From NCBI GenBank assembly GCA_029706075.1, contig JAINUG010000113.1:1527279-1591278 (forward strand): a DNA stretch of 64,000 nt, written 5' to 3'. The translations under genes were made by a program, and so were the position numbers. Shown one piece after another: positions 10,581 to 21,429 of this stretch. How positions within the stretch are numbered: position 1 is the stretch's first letter; each line of letters starts with the position of its first letter. The DNA comes from Aldrovandia affinis. Taxonomy: Eukaryota > Chordata > Actinopteri > Notacanthiformes > Halosauridae. The notes below the pieces were generated by a model. The model was not told the DNA's origin, made no database searches, and was given only the letters and a program-made list of their open reading frames with translations.

Positions 10581-11117
10581 AGTCAAACAAGATAGGCTTG
10601 AAATAACAGTATCTATTGCCTTTGCACTGATGAGGGTGGGGTGTCAGTAAGCCGAAGCGATTGGGATTCCGTGAGGAGTCGGGAGGGTAGAAATGGCCAG
10701 AGAAACCCTGTGACGGAAACCTCCTGGAAGGCTGAGGGAATCAATCAGATTCGCCTCACAGATTCGCCTTTTTTTTTCCCCACACGTTTCATTTTTTTCA
10801 TACATTTTCATATGTTTTTTTCAACGTTTTTTTCTTCCTGTTGAGGAATTAAGCTACTTTCTGATGAAAGCCTGAAGATTGATCCAATACTGGAATTCAG
10901 TATTAGTGTATAGAATAATTGAAATATAAAGCATTGCGAGTGAAACAATCTGCAAGCAATCCAGAGTAAAAGTACACATTAGGCTATGGTACATTATATT
11001 CTTGCATGCAAAGATAAAAATTATACAATAAAGACATACATATATTCAAACAACTGCCTAAGTATCACTTTTCACACACTTTGAACACATTTTAAAATAT
11101 TTCAAATAATTACTTAG

Positions 11118-11236
11118 CCCGGGTCTGGTTGACACAAGCAGATCACAGGCAGCCAGTCGTCCTGAGGAGTCACTAGCGGGCTACGAGGAGGTGCACAGAA
11201 TGCTGATTGAAACCATCCCTCCCAAGGCAACACCAG
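11118..11236 (+). other. Possible protein-coding exon, unidentified
   Basis: The sequence is open in one frame from about 11112 to 11295 and reads SRSQAASRPEESLAGYEEV then HRMLIETIPPKATP. Third codon positions are GC-biased although the surroundings are AT-rich. A TACTTAG acceptor-like site precedes 11118, and a donor-like CCAG/GTACAA follows 11236, giving a 119-bp exon. I recognise no family. A fortuitous frame or a fragment of an unknown repeat is equally possible. Confidence 0.25.
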
Positions 11237-11299
11237 GTACAATGCAATCACTGCATCATGCACAAGTGTATAAGCTGGATGTGTCCCCAGCATAATACA

Positions 11300-12030
11300 C
11301 GCTTTTAAATTGACTTCAGTTTTGATTATACTTCAGATGATGATGAGTGGTGTAATAGAAAAATGAACAGAAATGTATACCACCCTGCCCCCCCCACCCC
11401 CGTCCTTCCCATTAATAAGCTGTGCCATTGTATGTATGACAAAGCCATTATTATACATTACACTCCCTCTGTTTCCCAGTCTCTCTCCCCTGCCCCCTTC
11501 TTTAAATAACTTTTCTCTGCATGGCTGCCTCAAAATGATATCCGGCTTGACAGATCACAAATGTGTCTTCCGGAACTAATTTCCACAGTGCAACGCATCA
11601 TATTTTAATGAGTTTTTTTCCATATTGATCACAAATTGATATCTCCGGTAGAGGACTCTCATGAATGATTCAAGGACTAGCGCATTGAGACAGTACCCGT
11701 CTCTTGACGCCTTGCCTGCACACAAAGAGCATCGGTTTGGTATTGGCGCTCGTTTGTCTACATCAATTCGCAGCACGTGCAGTGAACACCCATGTTCATC
11801 TATAATGGGTACAAGAACCAGAAATAGGATCTGTGGTCTTAGGCAGCGAGGCAATTTAGAGCGTACCAGGCAGCAGTGGAGCCTGGATGATCGATTTGAT
11901 GCGTTTTTGACAGCTACATGTAGACCTGCGATCGTATCAGCAAACATTGACCAAATCTAATGTGAATTACAAATCTTTTCTTGAAGTGCTTACAGATAGA
12001 AGCAAATGCAGCGGAGAGAACTAAAATACA
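11300..12030. other. Non-coding block with pyrimidine-rich tract and CpG-containing part
   Basis: 11380-11510 is C/T-rich low complexity. 11640-11945 has more CpG than its neighbours and is open on both strands, yet no domain is recognised. Possible regulatory sequence only. Confidence 0.3.
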
Positions 12031-12031
12031 A

Positions 12032-12075
12032 ACCATCATCATCATAATTATCATCATCCTCCTCCTCCTCATTAT
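12032..12075. repeat. (ATC)n/(CTC)n trinucleotide repeat
   Basis: Short imperfect runs of ATC followed by CTC units. Confidence 0.8.
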
Positions 12076-12184
12076 CACTGCCAGTACTAGCACAATAACA
12101 ATGTGAGAATCGAATCGAACCAGTTCACGAACAGACTATTTCAGTTTACTGCTAAATCACTAAATCACATGAATTCGCCTATTT

Positions 12185-12600
12185 TCGTAGCAGCCACTCT
12201 TTATTAGGGGAATCAGGTCATGCAGCTTGCTACATGCAGGGTGCAATAGCAGTGCGCCACCAATGACTGGAACCACGTCTGGCTACAAGTGCAGTTCCAT
12301 AACCACTGCCCCCCAGGGTCAAAGAGCAGCTCGGCTGCAGCAAGGATGGAAGTGAGTAATGGCCATGATGTGCGATATGCGTCATCACCCATCAACATGA
12401 TGAATGCCAGTGTTGCGAGCTCCCACTCATCCTGTTCCTGCACATTCACAGAAAGTACATCTTCACACATCATCTTGCTCTGGAGAGGGCTATTCCTGAA
12501 AGTCTTCAGCATTGTCCCTCCACCTTAGAAAATACATCTTGCAGCTAGATTGTGCAAACTGTCTGAATACTACTTACCCAGGTAAAGGTGCATGTTTTGC
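12185..12600. other. Unclassified block, open on the minus strand
   Basis: A 100-codon minus-strand frame covers 12213-12512. It is serviceable in length but shows no family motif, and the plus strand is also open. It may be an old transposon coding relic or chance. Confidence 0.25.
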
Positions 12601-12699
12601 AACCCTGGGCCCTATATGTAAATAGCTCCACAGACATTGCAGTTTCAACTGCCGTTACAGGTGAGGAGCTGTATAGGGTCCTTGCCTTGAAGGGCAAGG

Positions 12700-12905
12700 C
12701 TGTCAAACTATCCATCGATGGCAGAGAGTGCACAGGTTTTTGTTGCAGCCAATACACTGCCCCAGGTGATTTCAATTAGGTCCCCTCCTTGGTTGAAGAA
12801 GTGAGTCAATTAGTGAAAACACCTGGTGTATTGCATCGGTTGCAATAAGAACCTGCATACACTCGGCCCTCGACACCTGTACTTTAGGGATTCCCCTCAT
12901 CCCAA
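12700..12905. mobile_element. Palindromic (foldback) MITE, probably hAT-related
   Basis: The left arm, about 12724-12779 (GTGCACAGGTTTTTGTTGCAGCC, CAATACAC, CCAGGTGATTTCAATTAG), is the reverse complement, with mismatches, of the right arm at about 12808-12866 (CAATTAGTGAAAACACCTGG, TGTATTG, GTTGCAATAAGAACCTGCA). The right flank ends in GGGATTCCCCTCA, reminiscent of CAGGGG-type hAT termini. No target duplication could be fixed. Confidence 0.65.
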
Positions 12906-12909
12906 ATGG

Positions 12910-14298
12910 CCAGAATCCCCATCAGTTCACATGCAATAAGGAGGAGGCACCGATAAGTGGTGCTGTATCGCAGAACATTGCGGCAATGGAATGTGAGCAG
13001 CCCAATTCCTATTATGTGCGCTTAACTGTCTGACATGCCTGTAAGTGAAGAAATTATCTTAGATAAGACACAGCAGAGGTTATACTCCTGGATGTGAAGT
13101 ACACCTTGAGGGCAATTCAGTAGAAATATCAATGAAATTATGTCTCAAATTTGCTAAGATGATTAGATACAAATTTAGAGCTATTGATTCCATATCTCAT
13201 TCAGAAGCTGGCATTTAGCTGAAACCTCTCATCTCTGATTAAAAGTCAAAATCCCAATAAAGGCTTTTTAAAATGAGAAACATGCTAAGTAAATTGTGAA
13301 TTGCTTGTTTTCATTCTGATTAGAACTGATTAGTAACTGTAGCAGAAGTTTGATTGTGTATAGTTTTTAATGAGGAAAAACAAATTTTTACCCATCATAA
13401 TTAAATTTACACACGGGAGAGCTTCTCTATGTTGTTTTTGATTACCTGCTACCACAAGTTCACATTCATGGTGGAGCCTTTTTTAACTGATAATTAAAAC
13501 GTCAGGCAAAAATCCAGCTTCAGTCCACCATCGAATAAGGGGCCAAATTCCTCCAGCACAACCCAATCAGAGTTATGGCTTCTCACACAGTTTCTATTTC
13601 AAACTGCTGATGTAATTATAATATTGCAAGGTAAACAATCTTGCTCCACTCAGAATTCACTGTCCAGAAATCATAAAAGACTGGAACTCTGATGTCATAC
13701 AAAGTATTTATGTCTGAGACATACAATTATTCTGATGACGATGATGGATGATGATTCATATTATATTTATGATGGTTGTTCATATAATAATAATGATGAT
13801 TACTGTTATTATTATTGTTATCATTATTACTATTATTATTATTATTAAGTTGGCTGCCAAAGGCCCAACTTATTGAAATTCTATGGCTGTTACCTTAGAA
13901 AACAGTAAATTACATAATGAGTGCAACCATAGATACTTATAAAAAACCATGAAAAGGTTTATAAAAAGCATAAAAAGAAAAGTATACAAAAGTTTATAAC
14001 ATTATAAAAACATTATTATAACATTATAATTAGTATTACTGATACTATAAATACTATTATATAACAATTATGTAAATTATAGTATCATAAATGGCTCTAG
14101 ATATCATTATAGCATTGTTAAGCTGCTATCGATGTATTAATATGCCCATAATCCTTCTGCCGGGTTTACCCTTTTTTATGAGTTGTATTGCATGAGTTTC
14201 ATTGCACTGTGCTGTTAGTGTCTGTTGTTTTTGTACCCCTCTCCCCCTTTGTATTTATAAAATAAAAAAGTTGATCATCAAGAGTAAAGGTATATAAA
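12910..14298. other. AT-rich DNA with ATT/ATG simple repeats
   Basis: No gene is seen. Interrupted ATT/ATG trinucleotide repeats lie at about 13735-13850, and short repetitive TATAAAA-containing sequence lies at 13940-14060. Confidence 0.5.
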
Positions 14299-14398
14299 NN
14301 NNNNNNNNNNNNNNNNNNNNNNNNNNNNNNNNNNNNNNNNNNNNNNNNNNNNNNNNNNNNNNNNNNNNNNNNNNNNNNNNNNNNNNNNNNNNNNNNNN
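14299..14398. other. Assembly gap, 100 N
   Basis: Exactly 100 unknown bases, the usual placeholder length, so the true size is unknown. The open frame running across it is meaningless. Confidence 0.99.
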
Positions 14399-14654
14399 CA
14401 CGAGACATAAATGCTAAATGCTTAAAATGTAAATGTAAAATGTACATACATCAGGCACAAAACCTAAAGTTCTCCAAACTCATTAAGTGAAGTTTTAGTT
14501 AGCATTTTCCAATGGTGGAATTGAGTGGGTTTTTGATCTAAAATGTTTAAAGTATGCTTATAAAGAGATTGCAGTGGTTTTATTGCACTTTCGCCAGCTT
14601 GAGACCGACTTGGTATGCAGCATGCCAGATGAGTAAAAATCATAGCGTGCATAT

Positions 14655-14853
14655 AAATATTGGCTGCCTCATTTGAATGGCAGTGAGCGAGCTCATATTG
14701 GCTTCCCTCCCCCCTCTCTGGGACGGACAGCCAATTGCCACCCCCTAGTGGCACTCCCGGCCAGAGCCGAACTGGCGCAACCTAGGTGGAATCGAAGCCC
14801 GGTCGCAGTGTGCAGCATCAAACGTTCTTACCGCTACACCACCTGGGAGGCCT
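14655..14853 (-). mobile_element. tRNA-derived SINE, family S1, 5' part
   Basis: On the minus strand it starts GGCCTCCCAGGTGGTGTAGCGG, with an A-box-like TGTAGCGGTAAGA, then the B-box-like CTTCGATTCC, followed by the body GGGAGTGCCAC ... GGCAATTGGCTGTC ... GAGGGGGGAGGGAAGC. The same body occurs at 21086-21410. It is truncated before the AAATTGGGAG tail. It is an RNA polymerase III retroposon and needs a partner LINE for movement. Confidence 0.8.
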
Positions 14854-15058
14854 GAATGGCAGTATCTTAAAAATCTGATTTTGAGTTGACATGCTAAATT
14901 TGATTGCATTGAGTTTATTTTCTTTTATATTTATATTACTAAGCCCCTAGATGTGTTAGACACAGACATTACAAAATAATGTTGATACGTTAGCCTATTG
15001 GCACCATTTTCATTGCAAAGTGCCAATTTTCACCAATTTTTAAAACCTACTATATCCC

Positions 15059-15107
15059 ATTCATCTATCCATCCATGCATCCCTTCATCCCTCCATCCCT
15101 CCATCCA
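15059..15107. repeat. (ATCC)n-type tetranucleotide repeat
   Basis: Imperfect CATC/ATCC/CTCC units. Confidence 0.85.
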
Positions 15108-15264
15108 ATCTGATGATGTGATTTATAACATACTACTGCAAGGCTATTATAATTGTTTGAATTGCAATACCAAGTATTGTATTAAAATTTAATTATAACA
15201 TAAAACAAATCTCTTCATACTGCCAGTTTTCAAAGTTCACTGGAGGTAAGCCAACTCAAGTTTA

Positions 15265-15267
15265 TTA

Positions 15268-15316
<49 letters not shown>

Positions 15317-15356
15317 TTTTTAAAATTATTATTATTATTATTATTATTATTATCAT
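15265..15356. repeat. (ATT)n microsatellite in two blocks
   Basis: Two ATT runs separated by an A/T-only spacer. Confidence 0.95.
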
Positions 15357-15429
15357 TATGGTTGAATATTATTTTATATGATGAACTGGGGCACTGCACA
15401 ACCCAAATAGCATCAGCCATTAAAAAGGT

Positions 15430-16130
15430 GTCTACATGTCATTAAGCAGAAGAGGGAGAACCTCCCCAGCACTGTGCAGCGCAATGCAGAGCGTGTGCGA
15501 GGTGACAAAGCCTAAAAGGAGCGCTCCCTAATTGAATCTCGAATCTTAATAACATTATCTTTTGTAATGATAACAGAAACATCGCCGGGGGGAGGCGCAT
15601 TACGTGTTCCCACTTCCTCCCCAATTCCGGTCGCAAAGCCTTTCCCACTGAAGCACTCCCAAATCCTGTTAAATCAAACTGAATGTAATAAAGAGTTGAG
15701 TTAAGCCCCTGCCTGACAGGCGTTAGCGGATGGCGAATTGACTTGTGCTAAGCTGGGAGAGCTTTGCACCACCAAGTGCCCTAATCATGAGGATGACTGG
15801 CCTAGACAGGCCGTAAGGAAAAGATCAGACCTAAAAAAAGAAGAAAAAAAAGAGAGAAAGCAGTCCCACTTTGAACAACACAGATGGTTCACAATTACAG
15901 GCCTAATTACGTGGGGCCCTACTCAGACTTGACCGACTTTCGCACCTGCTCAAGTTCCTCCAGTTAATACGACACTTGCGCAGAAAAAGTTGTTTGTGCT
16001 CATAATTCTGCCGCGCACATACGCCAGGAAAATGCTAATTAATTCCCAATACTTGCCCTCTGATGGCCAACTATAACATTTCAGAGACTTTTGTTTCAAT
16101 TGTGTTTTCCATTCAGTAGTCTCAATTCAT
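15430..16130. promoter_or_regulatory. Candidate conserved non-coding element
   Basis: Repeat-free, compositionally balanced sequence with TAATTGAATC, CTAATTACG and GCTAATTAATTCC homeodomain-like cores and no coding frame of note. Its texture is that of vertebrate developmental enhancers. This is inference only; no alignment could be run. Confidence 0.25.
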
Positions 16131-16139
16131 CCCTTGAAG

Positions 16140-17950
16140 GAGCATGTGGCTTTAATTATTAGCATTTTTTTAAATGTCAGGCATCCATTTTCAGTTTGTT
16201 CAGCAGGAGATTACATAATTTGCTTATTAAATGCTCACTGTACCATCAATCAGCCTTGCCTGATCGATAATGTGTGATAACGACTGCACAGAACCAGCAT
16301 TATTTGATATAGATGGCTATACATGACTGGCTCTGAGCTGTACTTGCACTAAACTTATGTTTATTAATAAACAATTTGGAATTGCCATAAAACATTTCTG
16401 GGAGCTTTTTAAACCTGGCACCCCCCTGGCTATGCTATTGCTGTGTAGACAATCAAAGACAATCGGAGTAGTCGAGATGGAGAAGAAATAAGCAAAAGGG
16501 CGAATTTTTCAGATGAAGAATTAGATATACTGTTGAATGAGGTCAGCAAACACTATTCTACATTATACGGTGCAAATTCTCTCAAAGTTGAAAATGCATA
16601 ATCGTGCTTTTCAGTTCTCCTGTATAGATGCTCTTACAATGACCCGGTAGTGGTGCACTACTTATTCAACCTTTTTTCAACCTTTTTTTACTGAAACTAT
16701 TAAAGATTGATTTAAAACTGCAAAATGCAATGAGTGGGCATTAAGGATTATAAGAGCACATTGTATATTCATGTAAGCCCAACTTCACATGGTGACAAAA
16801 AATGCATGCGATTAAAACTTATCGTATGTGTACCACACAGCACCTCTCTCAAGGTTTGATGTTACAGCATTCTGTTTACCGTAATTCTGGATGAATTAAT
16901 TAAGAGAATGGGAACGTGCGAAGAATTAAATTAAGTTCAAGAAGAAAAGGAAAAAAGCCACAGTACAATACCACAGTGATGGAACTAATGAGTTGTTAGT
17001 AATTCAGCTTTTGATTGTGCCAGCTATTGTAACTTGTTCAGCCAGGGGTTAAGTGTTGAGCTGACCTGTAAAGAGGATTATATGGACCTTGTGTAAGATA
17101 AATTCACTCATTAACACTCAAAGACCGGGAGCACCCACAATACACAGTCACAATGACAAGGCTAAATGAGGTTCATACATTTCACACTTTAAGTTTGTCA
17201 CTGCAATATGCAATATTCAGCTTTTTGTACAGAGATCCTAATAAAGGTTAGATGACATTGGTAATCTTTTACATTATTCATTTATACTGGGTGGTACACC
17301 AAATATATGCTTATTTATTCAACATATTATCCCCCTTCCCCTTTTTTTTATCCCGTTTGGAATCCCTGTTTGTGCTGTACTCGCATGCCACCACTATGCC
17401 CACCACAACACCCATGCAGGGAGCAGAAGGCCCCAGAAGCCGACATCAGTGCCGATATTAATGCTGTGATATGATATGGCGGGCATAATATACAGGATAT
17501 TATCTCTAAATTGAGAAAAGTTCTGTCCAGTATGACTATGACTTCCACAGTATGAAAGCACAAAAACATAATCTGCAGAAAATCATGCACAATTGTCAAC
17601 GAATGTTTACAGTATCAAATACAATCAAGGAAAATTAAACAATTGGTAAAATGTACATGTATTGCTATGGGTGAAAGTTAGTTTCATTTGGGGGATTCAA
17701 CACCACAACACCCTGGCCAGCCTTTCAGTGCCCTTTAGCAGTATAACTGTGTCAAATGACTTCATCCTAAAACTTGATTACCACAAATGGAGGTAAACAG
17801 TGGCAGAGTTGGGGTCAACATCCCTTTCCCCACCCAACTTTATCCTCTTTATAATATCCATCACACCAGTCAATTCTCATCTACTCTCCGATCCCTGCCA
17901 TGCCATGCACTTGTGTGGAGTAGTTCAAGTTTCTGAACTAACAATTCACT
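16140..17950. other. AT-rich unique DNA, nothing recognised
   Basis: Few CpGs, no repeat family, no supported frame. Confidence 0.45.
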
Positions 17951-18024
17951 CCTGAATGCCTCCAGGTGTCACTTGTTTCACAATACGTTCATCCTGTTCA
18001 GGTTTTACCAAGCTGCCACTATGC

Positions 18025-18160
18025 CTGGCACACCTTGTCCAGGCACAGAAATTAAATATCATTTTGATCCCCCTGCCAGTTTCAATTTCCAAACCAACAG
18101 AGAATGGCAAGGTTTCAGTTTAACAAAGGACTATTCTACTGGACAGACTCAGCTGTAAAT
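18025..18160 (+). other. Weak gag-like relic (Gypsy-type LTR element?), very uncertain
   Basis: A short stretch reads FDPPASFNFQTNREWQ, which resembles the start of the capsid/gag region in fish Gypsy elements (PPxxFNFxxPxEWPxW). No other part of such an element is found beside it. If real it is an old, small fossil. Confidence 0.2.
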
Positions 18161-18228
18161 CCTTTAAGATATGTTTTTAAACAAAAGATCCACAGGAACC
18201 CTAACAAGATGGCGTGTTCAGCTACTTT

Positions 18229-18432
18229 AGTATCAGTTTAGAAGCGGCTGATTACAAGGACATCCAACAAATGGAGCAATTGTTGAGCCTCATTACAGAA
18301 CAGTTGAAAGAAGCTAGGCCAATCCATCATGATTACATGGCATTTCATACCCTAAAATATATACATACCCATCTCAGTATTAACTCAGAGGAGATTACCA
18401 CAGATGATGACCGCACCTACATTTCACACTAA
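18229..18432 (+). other. Unidentified open frame, possible exon or fossil fragment
   Basis: This frame ends at a TAA at 18430-18432 and includes ADYKDIQQMEQLLSLITEQL and then HHDYMAFHTLKYIHTHLS. The leading part would suit an amphipathic helix. An acceptor-like TTTAG lies just upstream. No family is recognised; frames this long are expected by chance in 64 kb. Confidence 0.2.
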
Positions 18433-18439
18433 TATTCAT

Positions 18440-19400
18440 TGAGAACTTCCAAGAGTAACATTAATCCTTAGTACTGGATATTAGTGTCATTTCTCTGAAT
18501 AAAAATATAAATACATGGTCTGGTGAAAGACAGTTTTTGGTCAAGTGGTTTGGGTGCCCTGTTGAGTCTAACATTTGTACTTGGTCTCTATTCAGTTCAT
18601 CATTATATAGACCCCAGGGAAAACAGTGATTAATTATCTTCAATCATGAATTTTTTTGCATTATTTATTGCAACTATTTGGTAAAAAGGCAAATACATGT
18701 TCTGAAATACTTTTTTCCCCCAAACCATTTAACCAAAATCTAAGCCAATTTATTCCCCACCTTACTTTATTTTCATATTATTATTTAATTGTGTTTGATT
18801 AATTTGGTGTTCAACATCAGACGGTTCGAAATTAGCTTTACATTAGCTAGCCAGTCAACTGAGAAACTTCTAGCTGCTGAAAGAATTACTCACAGCAGTT
18901 TGCTAGGCACTAACTTTGCTAACTACCATGAGTAATTGATTAAAAGCTTGCTTTGCTATATAAAATGAATAGTTCATTTATAGGTTCAACCTCTAAATGA
19001 ACCTATTAAGAGGTTGTCACTAACAAATGGCATATTTTACCAGTGTTTGTTTATCAATATGGAAGATTCTGTAAGATTCTGTTCAAGTGGGGATATTCTG
19101 TGGAAGGTACAGTACATTCTGTGGTAAATGGCACAATTTCCAGAGGCTCTAATTATGCATGCTGTGCCGTCCTTGACGATTTTAAACTAATGTTACTTTT
19201 TTCATTCCTTATGCAACCATTTTCATTAATTAATGTTGTGCTGTGGATCTGCCAGATATATTAATATTATATAACATTATTTATTTGCATCGCAGGCATC
19301 ACTAACCAGAGAAACTTTCACAGCTTGCATGTTTACACTTTACCCAATTATACTTATTTACAAAACAAAGTCAATGTCAAACTTTGGTGTTACAACTCTT
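18440..19400. other. AT-rich unique DNA, nothing recognised
   Basis: No repeat or frame can be supported. Confidence 0.45.
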
Positions 19401-19447
<47 letters not shown>

Positions 19448-19469
19448 GATAAAGAAGAATAATTATAAT

Positions 19470-19505
<36 letters not shown>
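19401..19505. repeat. (AAT)n followed by (ATT)n, self-complementary
   Basis: About 14 AAT units and about 12 ATT units flank a 26-bp spacer, so the two arms can fold into a long A/T hairpin. The poly-N and poly-L peptides are artefacts. Confidence 0.95.
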
Positions 19506-19506
<1 letters not shown>

Positions 19507-19865
19507 GGAAAGTATCTATTGTACAGAGTCACTATTGTTTTTGTTGGTCTTCTTCTTCTTCCACCATCTCCACTGGCAGTTTCTCAAAACTCACAGAATT
19601 TGGCTGGCAGGGTTGAGGGCTATGCCAATCGCACAATCCCTCAATAGGGAGCTTAACAGAAACTTGGTGGCACTTTTGCATCTCATTAACCACCCATCCT
19701 ATGGACAAGAAATGCAGTACACATAATCCATGGACTCTCAGACATTAGATTTGAGAAATTATGCTTCAAACAAAATGGCCACAACAAGCAAAACATTTCA
19801 CAACCAATTTCACTTAATATGAGAATGATTCAATTTAATTCAGCATTGCATTAATTGGTTTCCAA

Positions 19866-20007
19866 TATATATATATACACTTTTATCCAAAGCAACTTAC
19901 AGTAGTGAATGCATACATTTTTCAGTATATGTGGCCCCAATGGGAATCGAACCCACAACCTAAGTGCTGTCAGCATCATGCCCTACCTACTGAGCCACAC
20001 AGAACCA
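19866..20007 (-). mobile_element. tRNA-derived SINE, family S2
   Basis: On the minus strand: GTGTGGCTCAGTAGGTAGGGC (A box), TGTGGGTTCGATTCCC (B box), GGCCACATATACTGA, ATGTATGCATTCACTACTGTAAG, then TTGCTTTGGATAAAAGTG, an L2-type 3' tail. A plus-strand copy lies at 39118-39262. The head, body and tail are all retained, so the copy is near full length. Confidence 0.82.
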
Positions 20008-20449
20008 TGTGATTGTACAAGTTCTACACAACAATGTGTTTGTACATGGAGTGGATCACATCCTATCGGTATTGCAAATTTGAATGCAATCCTTAAAAAA
20101 ATGTGGCTGTCATATGCAATATTTCTTTGCAATATTTTATTGTCATTTGAGTATTTGTTTCTTGTGCTTAGTCCCTGTAATCACTGCTTGCATTATCATT
20201 AGTATTGTTATAATTTATTCTGGTTATTACAGTGAAAATAAAATGCATTTATGAGACCTAACATAAGTGGACTCTAGCATAGATTTGTCCTTCAGAGTTA
20301 AGGACCAAACGCATTGTGGCAAAACAGAACAGAGTTTGTGGTTCTTCAGTAGGTTAGTCATGTCCCGGGCACTTGATATTTCAGATCTATACACTTCGGT
20401 TTTGATCACATCCACAAAAAGATGTCAAGTGATATCAGTGTAAACCTTT

Positions 20450-20960
20450 ATCTCCTTTGCCAGAGCAATTGGAAAACAAGCATTTGCAACATTTGTACTT
20501 TTAATTTCTTCTGACCGGGACCCTGGGAAGGCAACACTTATTCCCCATCACACTCTGAAATAACAAGAGGCCTGACAGAGTGAGAGCCATCTGGAGAATG
20601 CCCAGTCCATTATTATATTACAAAGCATATTAGTTTGTTTCTCCTCCCAAAAGAAGAGGGAAAACTTGGGCTAGAGCCACCAAAGACATTATTGGAGCAA
20701 TTTATCACGTCCCGGGCCTAGTCTGAACCCACGCTCTGGCACCGAGATGCAAAAACATTACCAACACAAATAGCTTGGGGTTGTGTCCAAGATGAGATGG
20801 GCTACTTCAAGGAAATGCAGCTGCACCTCTCCATGAAACGTTCTTAGTTATTAATTAAACATGCCTGTGAGCAGAATTCCACAGGATGTTGTGTCTCCCA
20901 GGTTCTAATATCAATCCTGCTCTTCTCTAAATTCCACCTCTGCAAATCCAAAACCCTTAC
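20450..20960. promoter_or_regulatory. Candidate conserved non-coding element
   Basis: Repeat-free, compositionally even block with no open frame of note; it contains GTTATTAATTAAACATG and several TTAT/ATTA cores. Enhancer-like texture only. Confidence 0.25.
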
Positions 20961-21085
20961 CTTGCACCAATTCTGGATTTAGTTTTTCTTTTCTTTAGAA
21001 AGCCTATTAAAATTGTTCAAAAGGTACACAAATGACCCTATGTTAAAAGAATTACCCTGAGATGTATCGGTGCTGATCAATTAAA

Positions 21086-21410
21086 CTTACAACGTTCGAC
21101 ACTGGCCACAGCGATCGAGGTTCAATTCCCCGGCTCTGGTCGGGAGTGCCACCGGGGGCAGCAATTGGCTGTCTGCCCCAGGGAGGGGGGAGGGAAGCTG
21201 ACAGGACGTGCGCTGCGCACAGGAGTGGCTCTGGAGTACTGGGTTACGGTCAATGGCCTGGCGAGTGCTCTTTCGGAGGAGACGATTCTTCGCCTTCGTC
21301 ACTACCGGTCACAGGGCTACGGCAGCGAACTCACATCACAAGGGGGGATTGACTTGAAAAATAGCGGGTGTAATTGGCTACCAAATTGGGAGAAAATGGG
21401 ATAAAATCTG
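21086..21410 (+). mobile_element. tRNA-derived SINE, family S1, nearly full length
   Basis: The head retains a B-box-like GAGGTTCAATTCCCC (about 21118-21132). The body shares GGGAGTGCCACCGGG, GCAATTGGCTGTC and GGGAGGGAAGC with 14655-14853. The 3' part has CTTTCGGAGGAGAC, CTTCGCC and the terminal TAATTGGCTACCAAATTGGGAGAAAATGGG. The A-box end is degraded. It is the best S1 reference copy in the window. Confidence 0.85.
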
Positions 21411-21429
21411 AAACAAATTCTTAGAAAAA

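Noticed and set aside
14199-14447. Minus-strand frame across the gap
   Set aside because: It runs through 100 unknown bases.
19328-19616. Frame with poly-Asn and poly-Leu
   Set aside because: It translates the AAT/ATT arrays.
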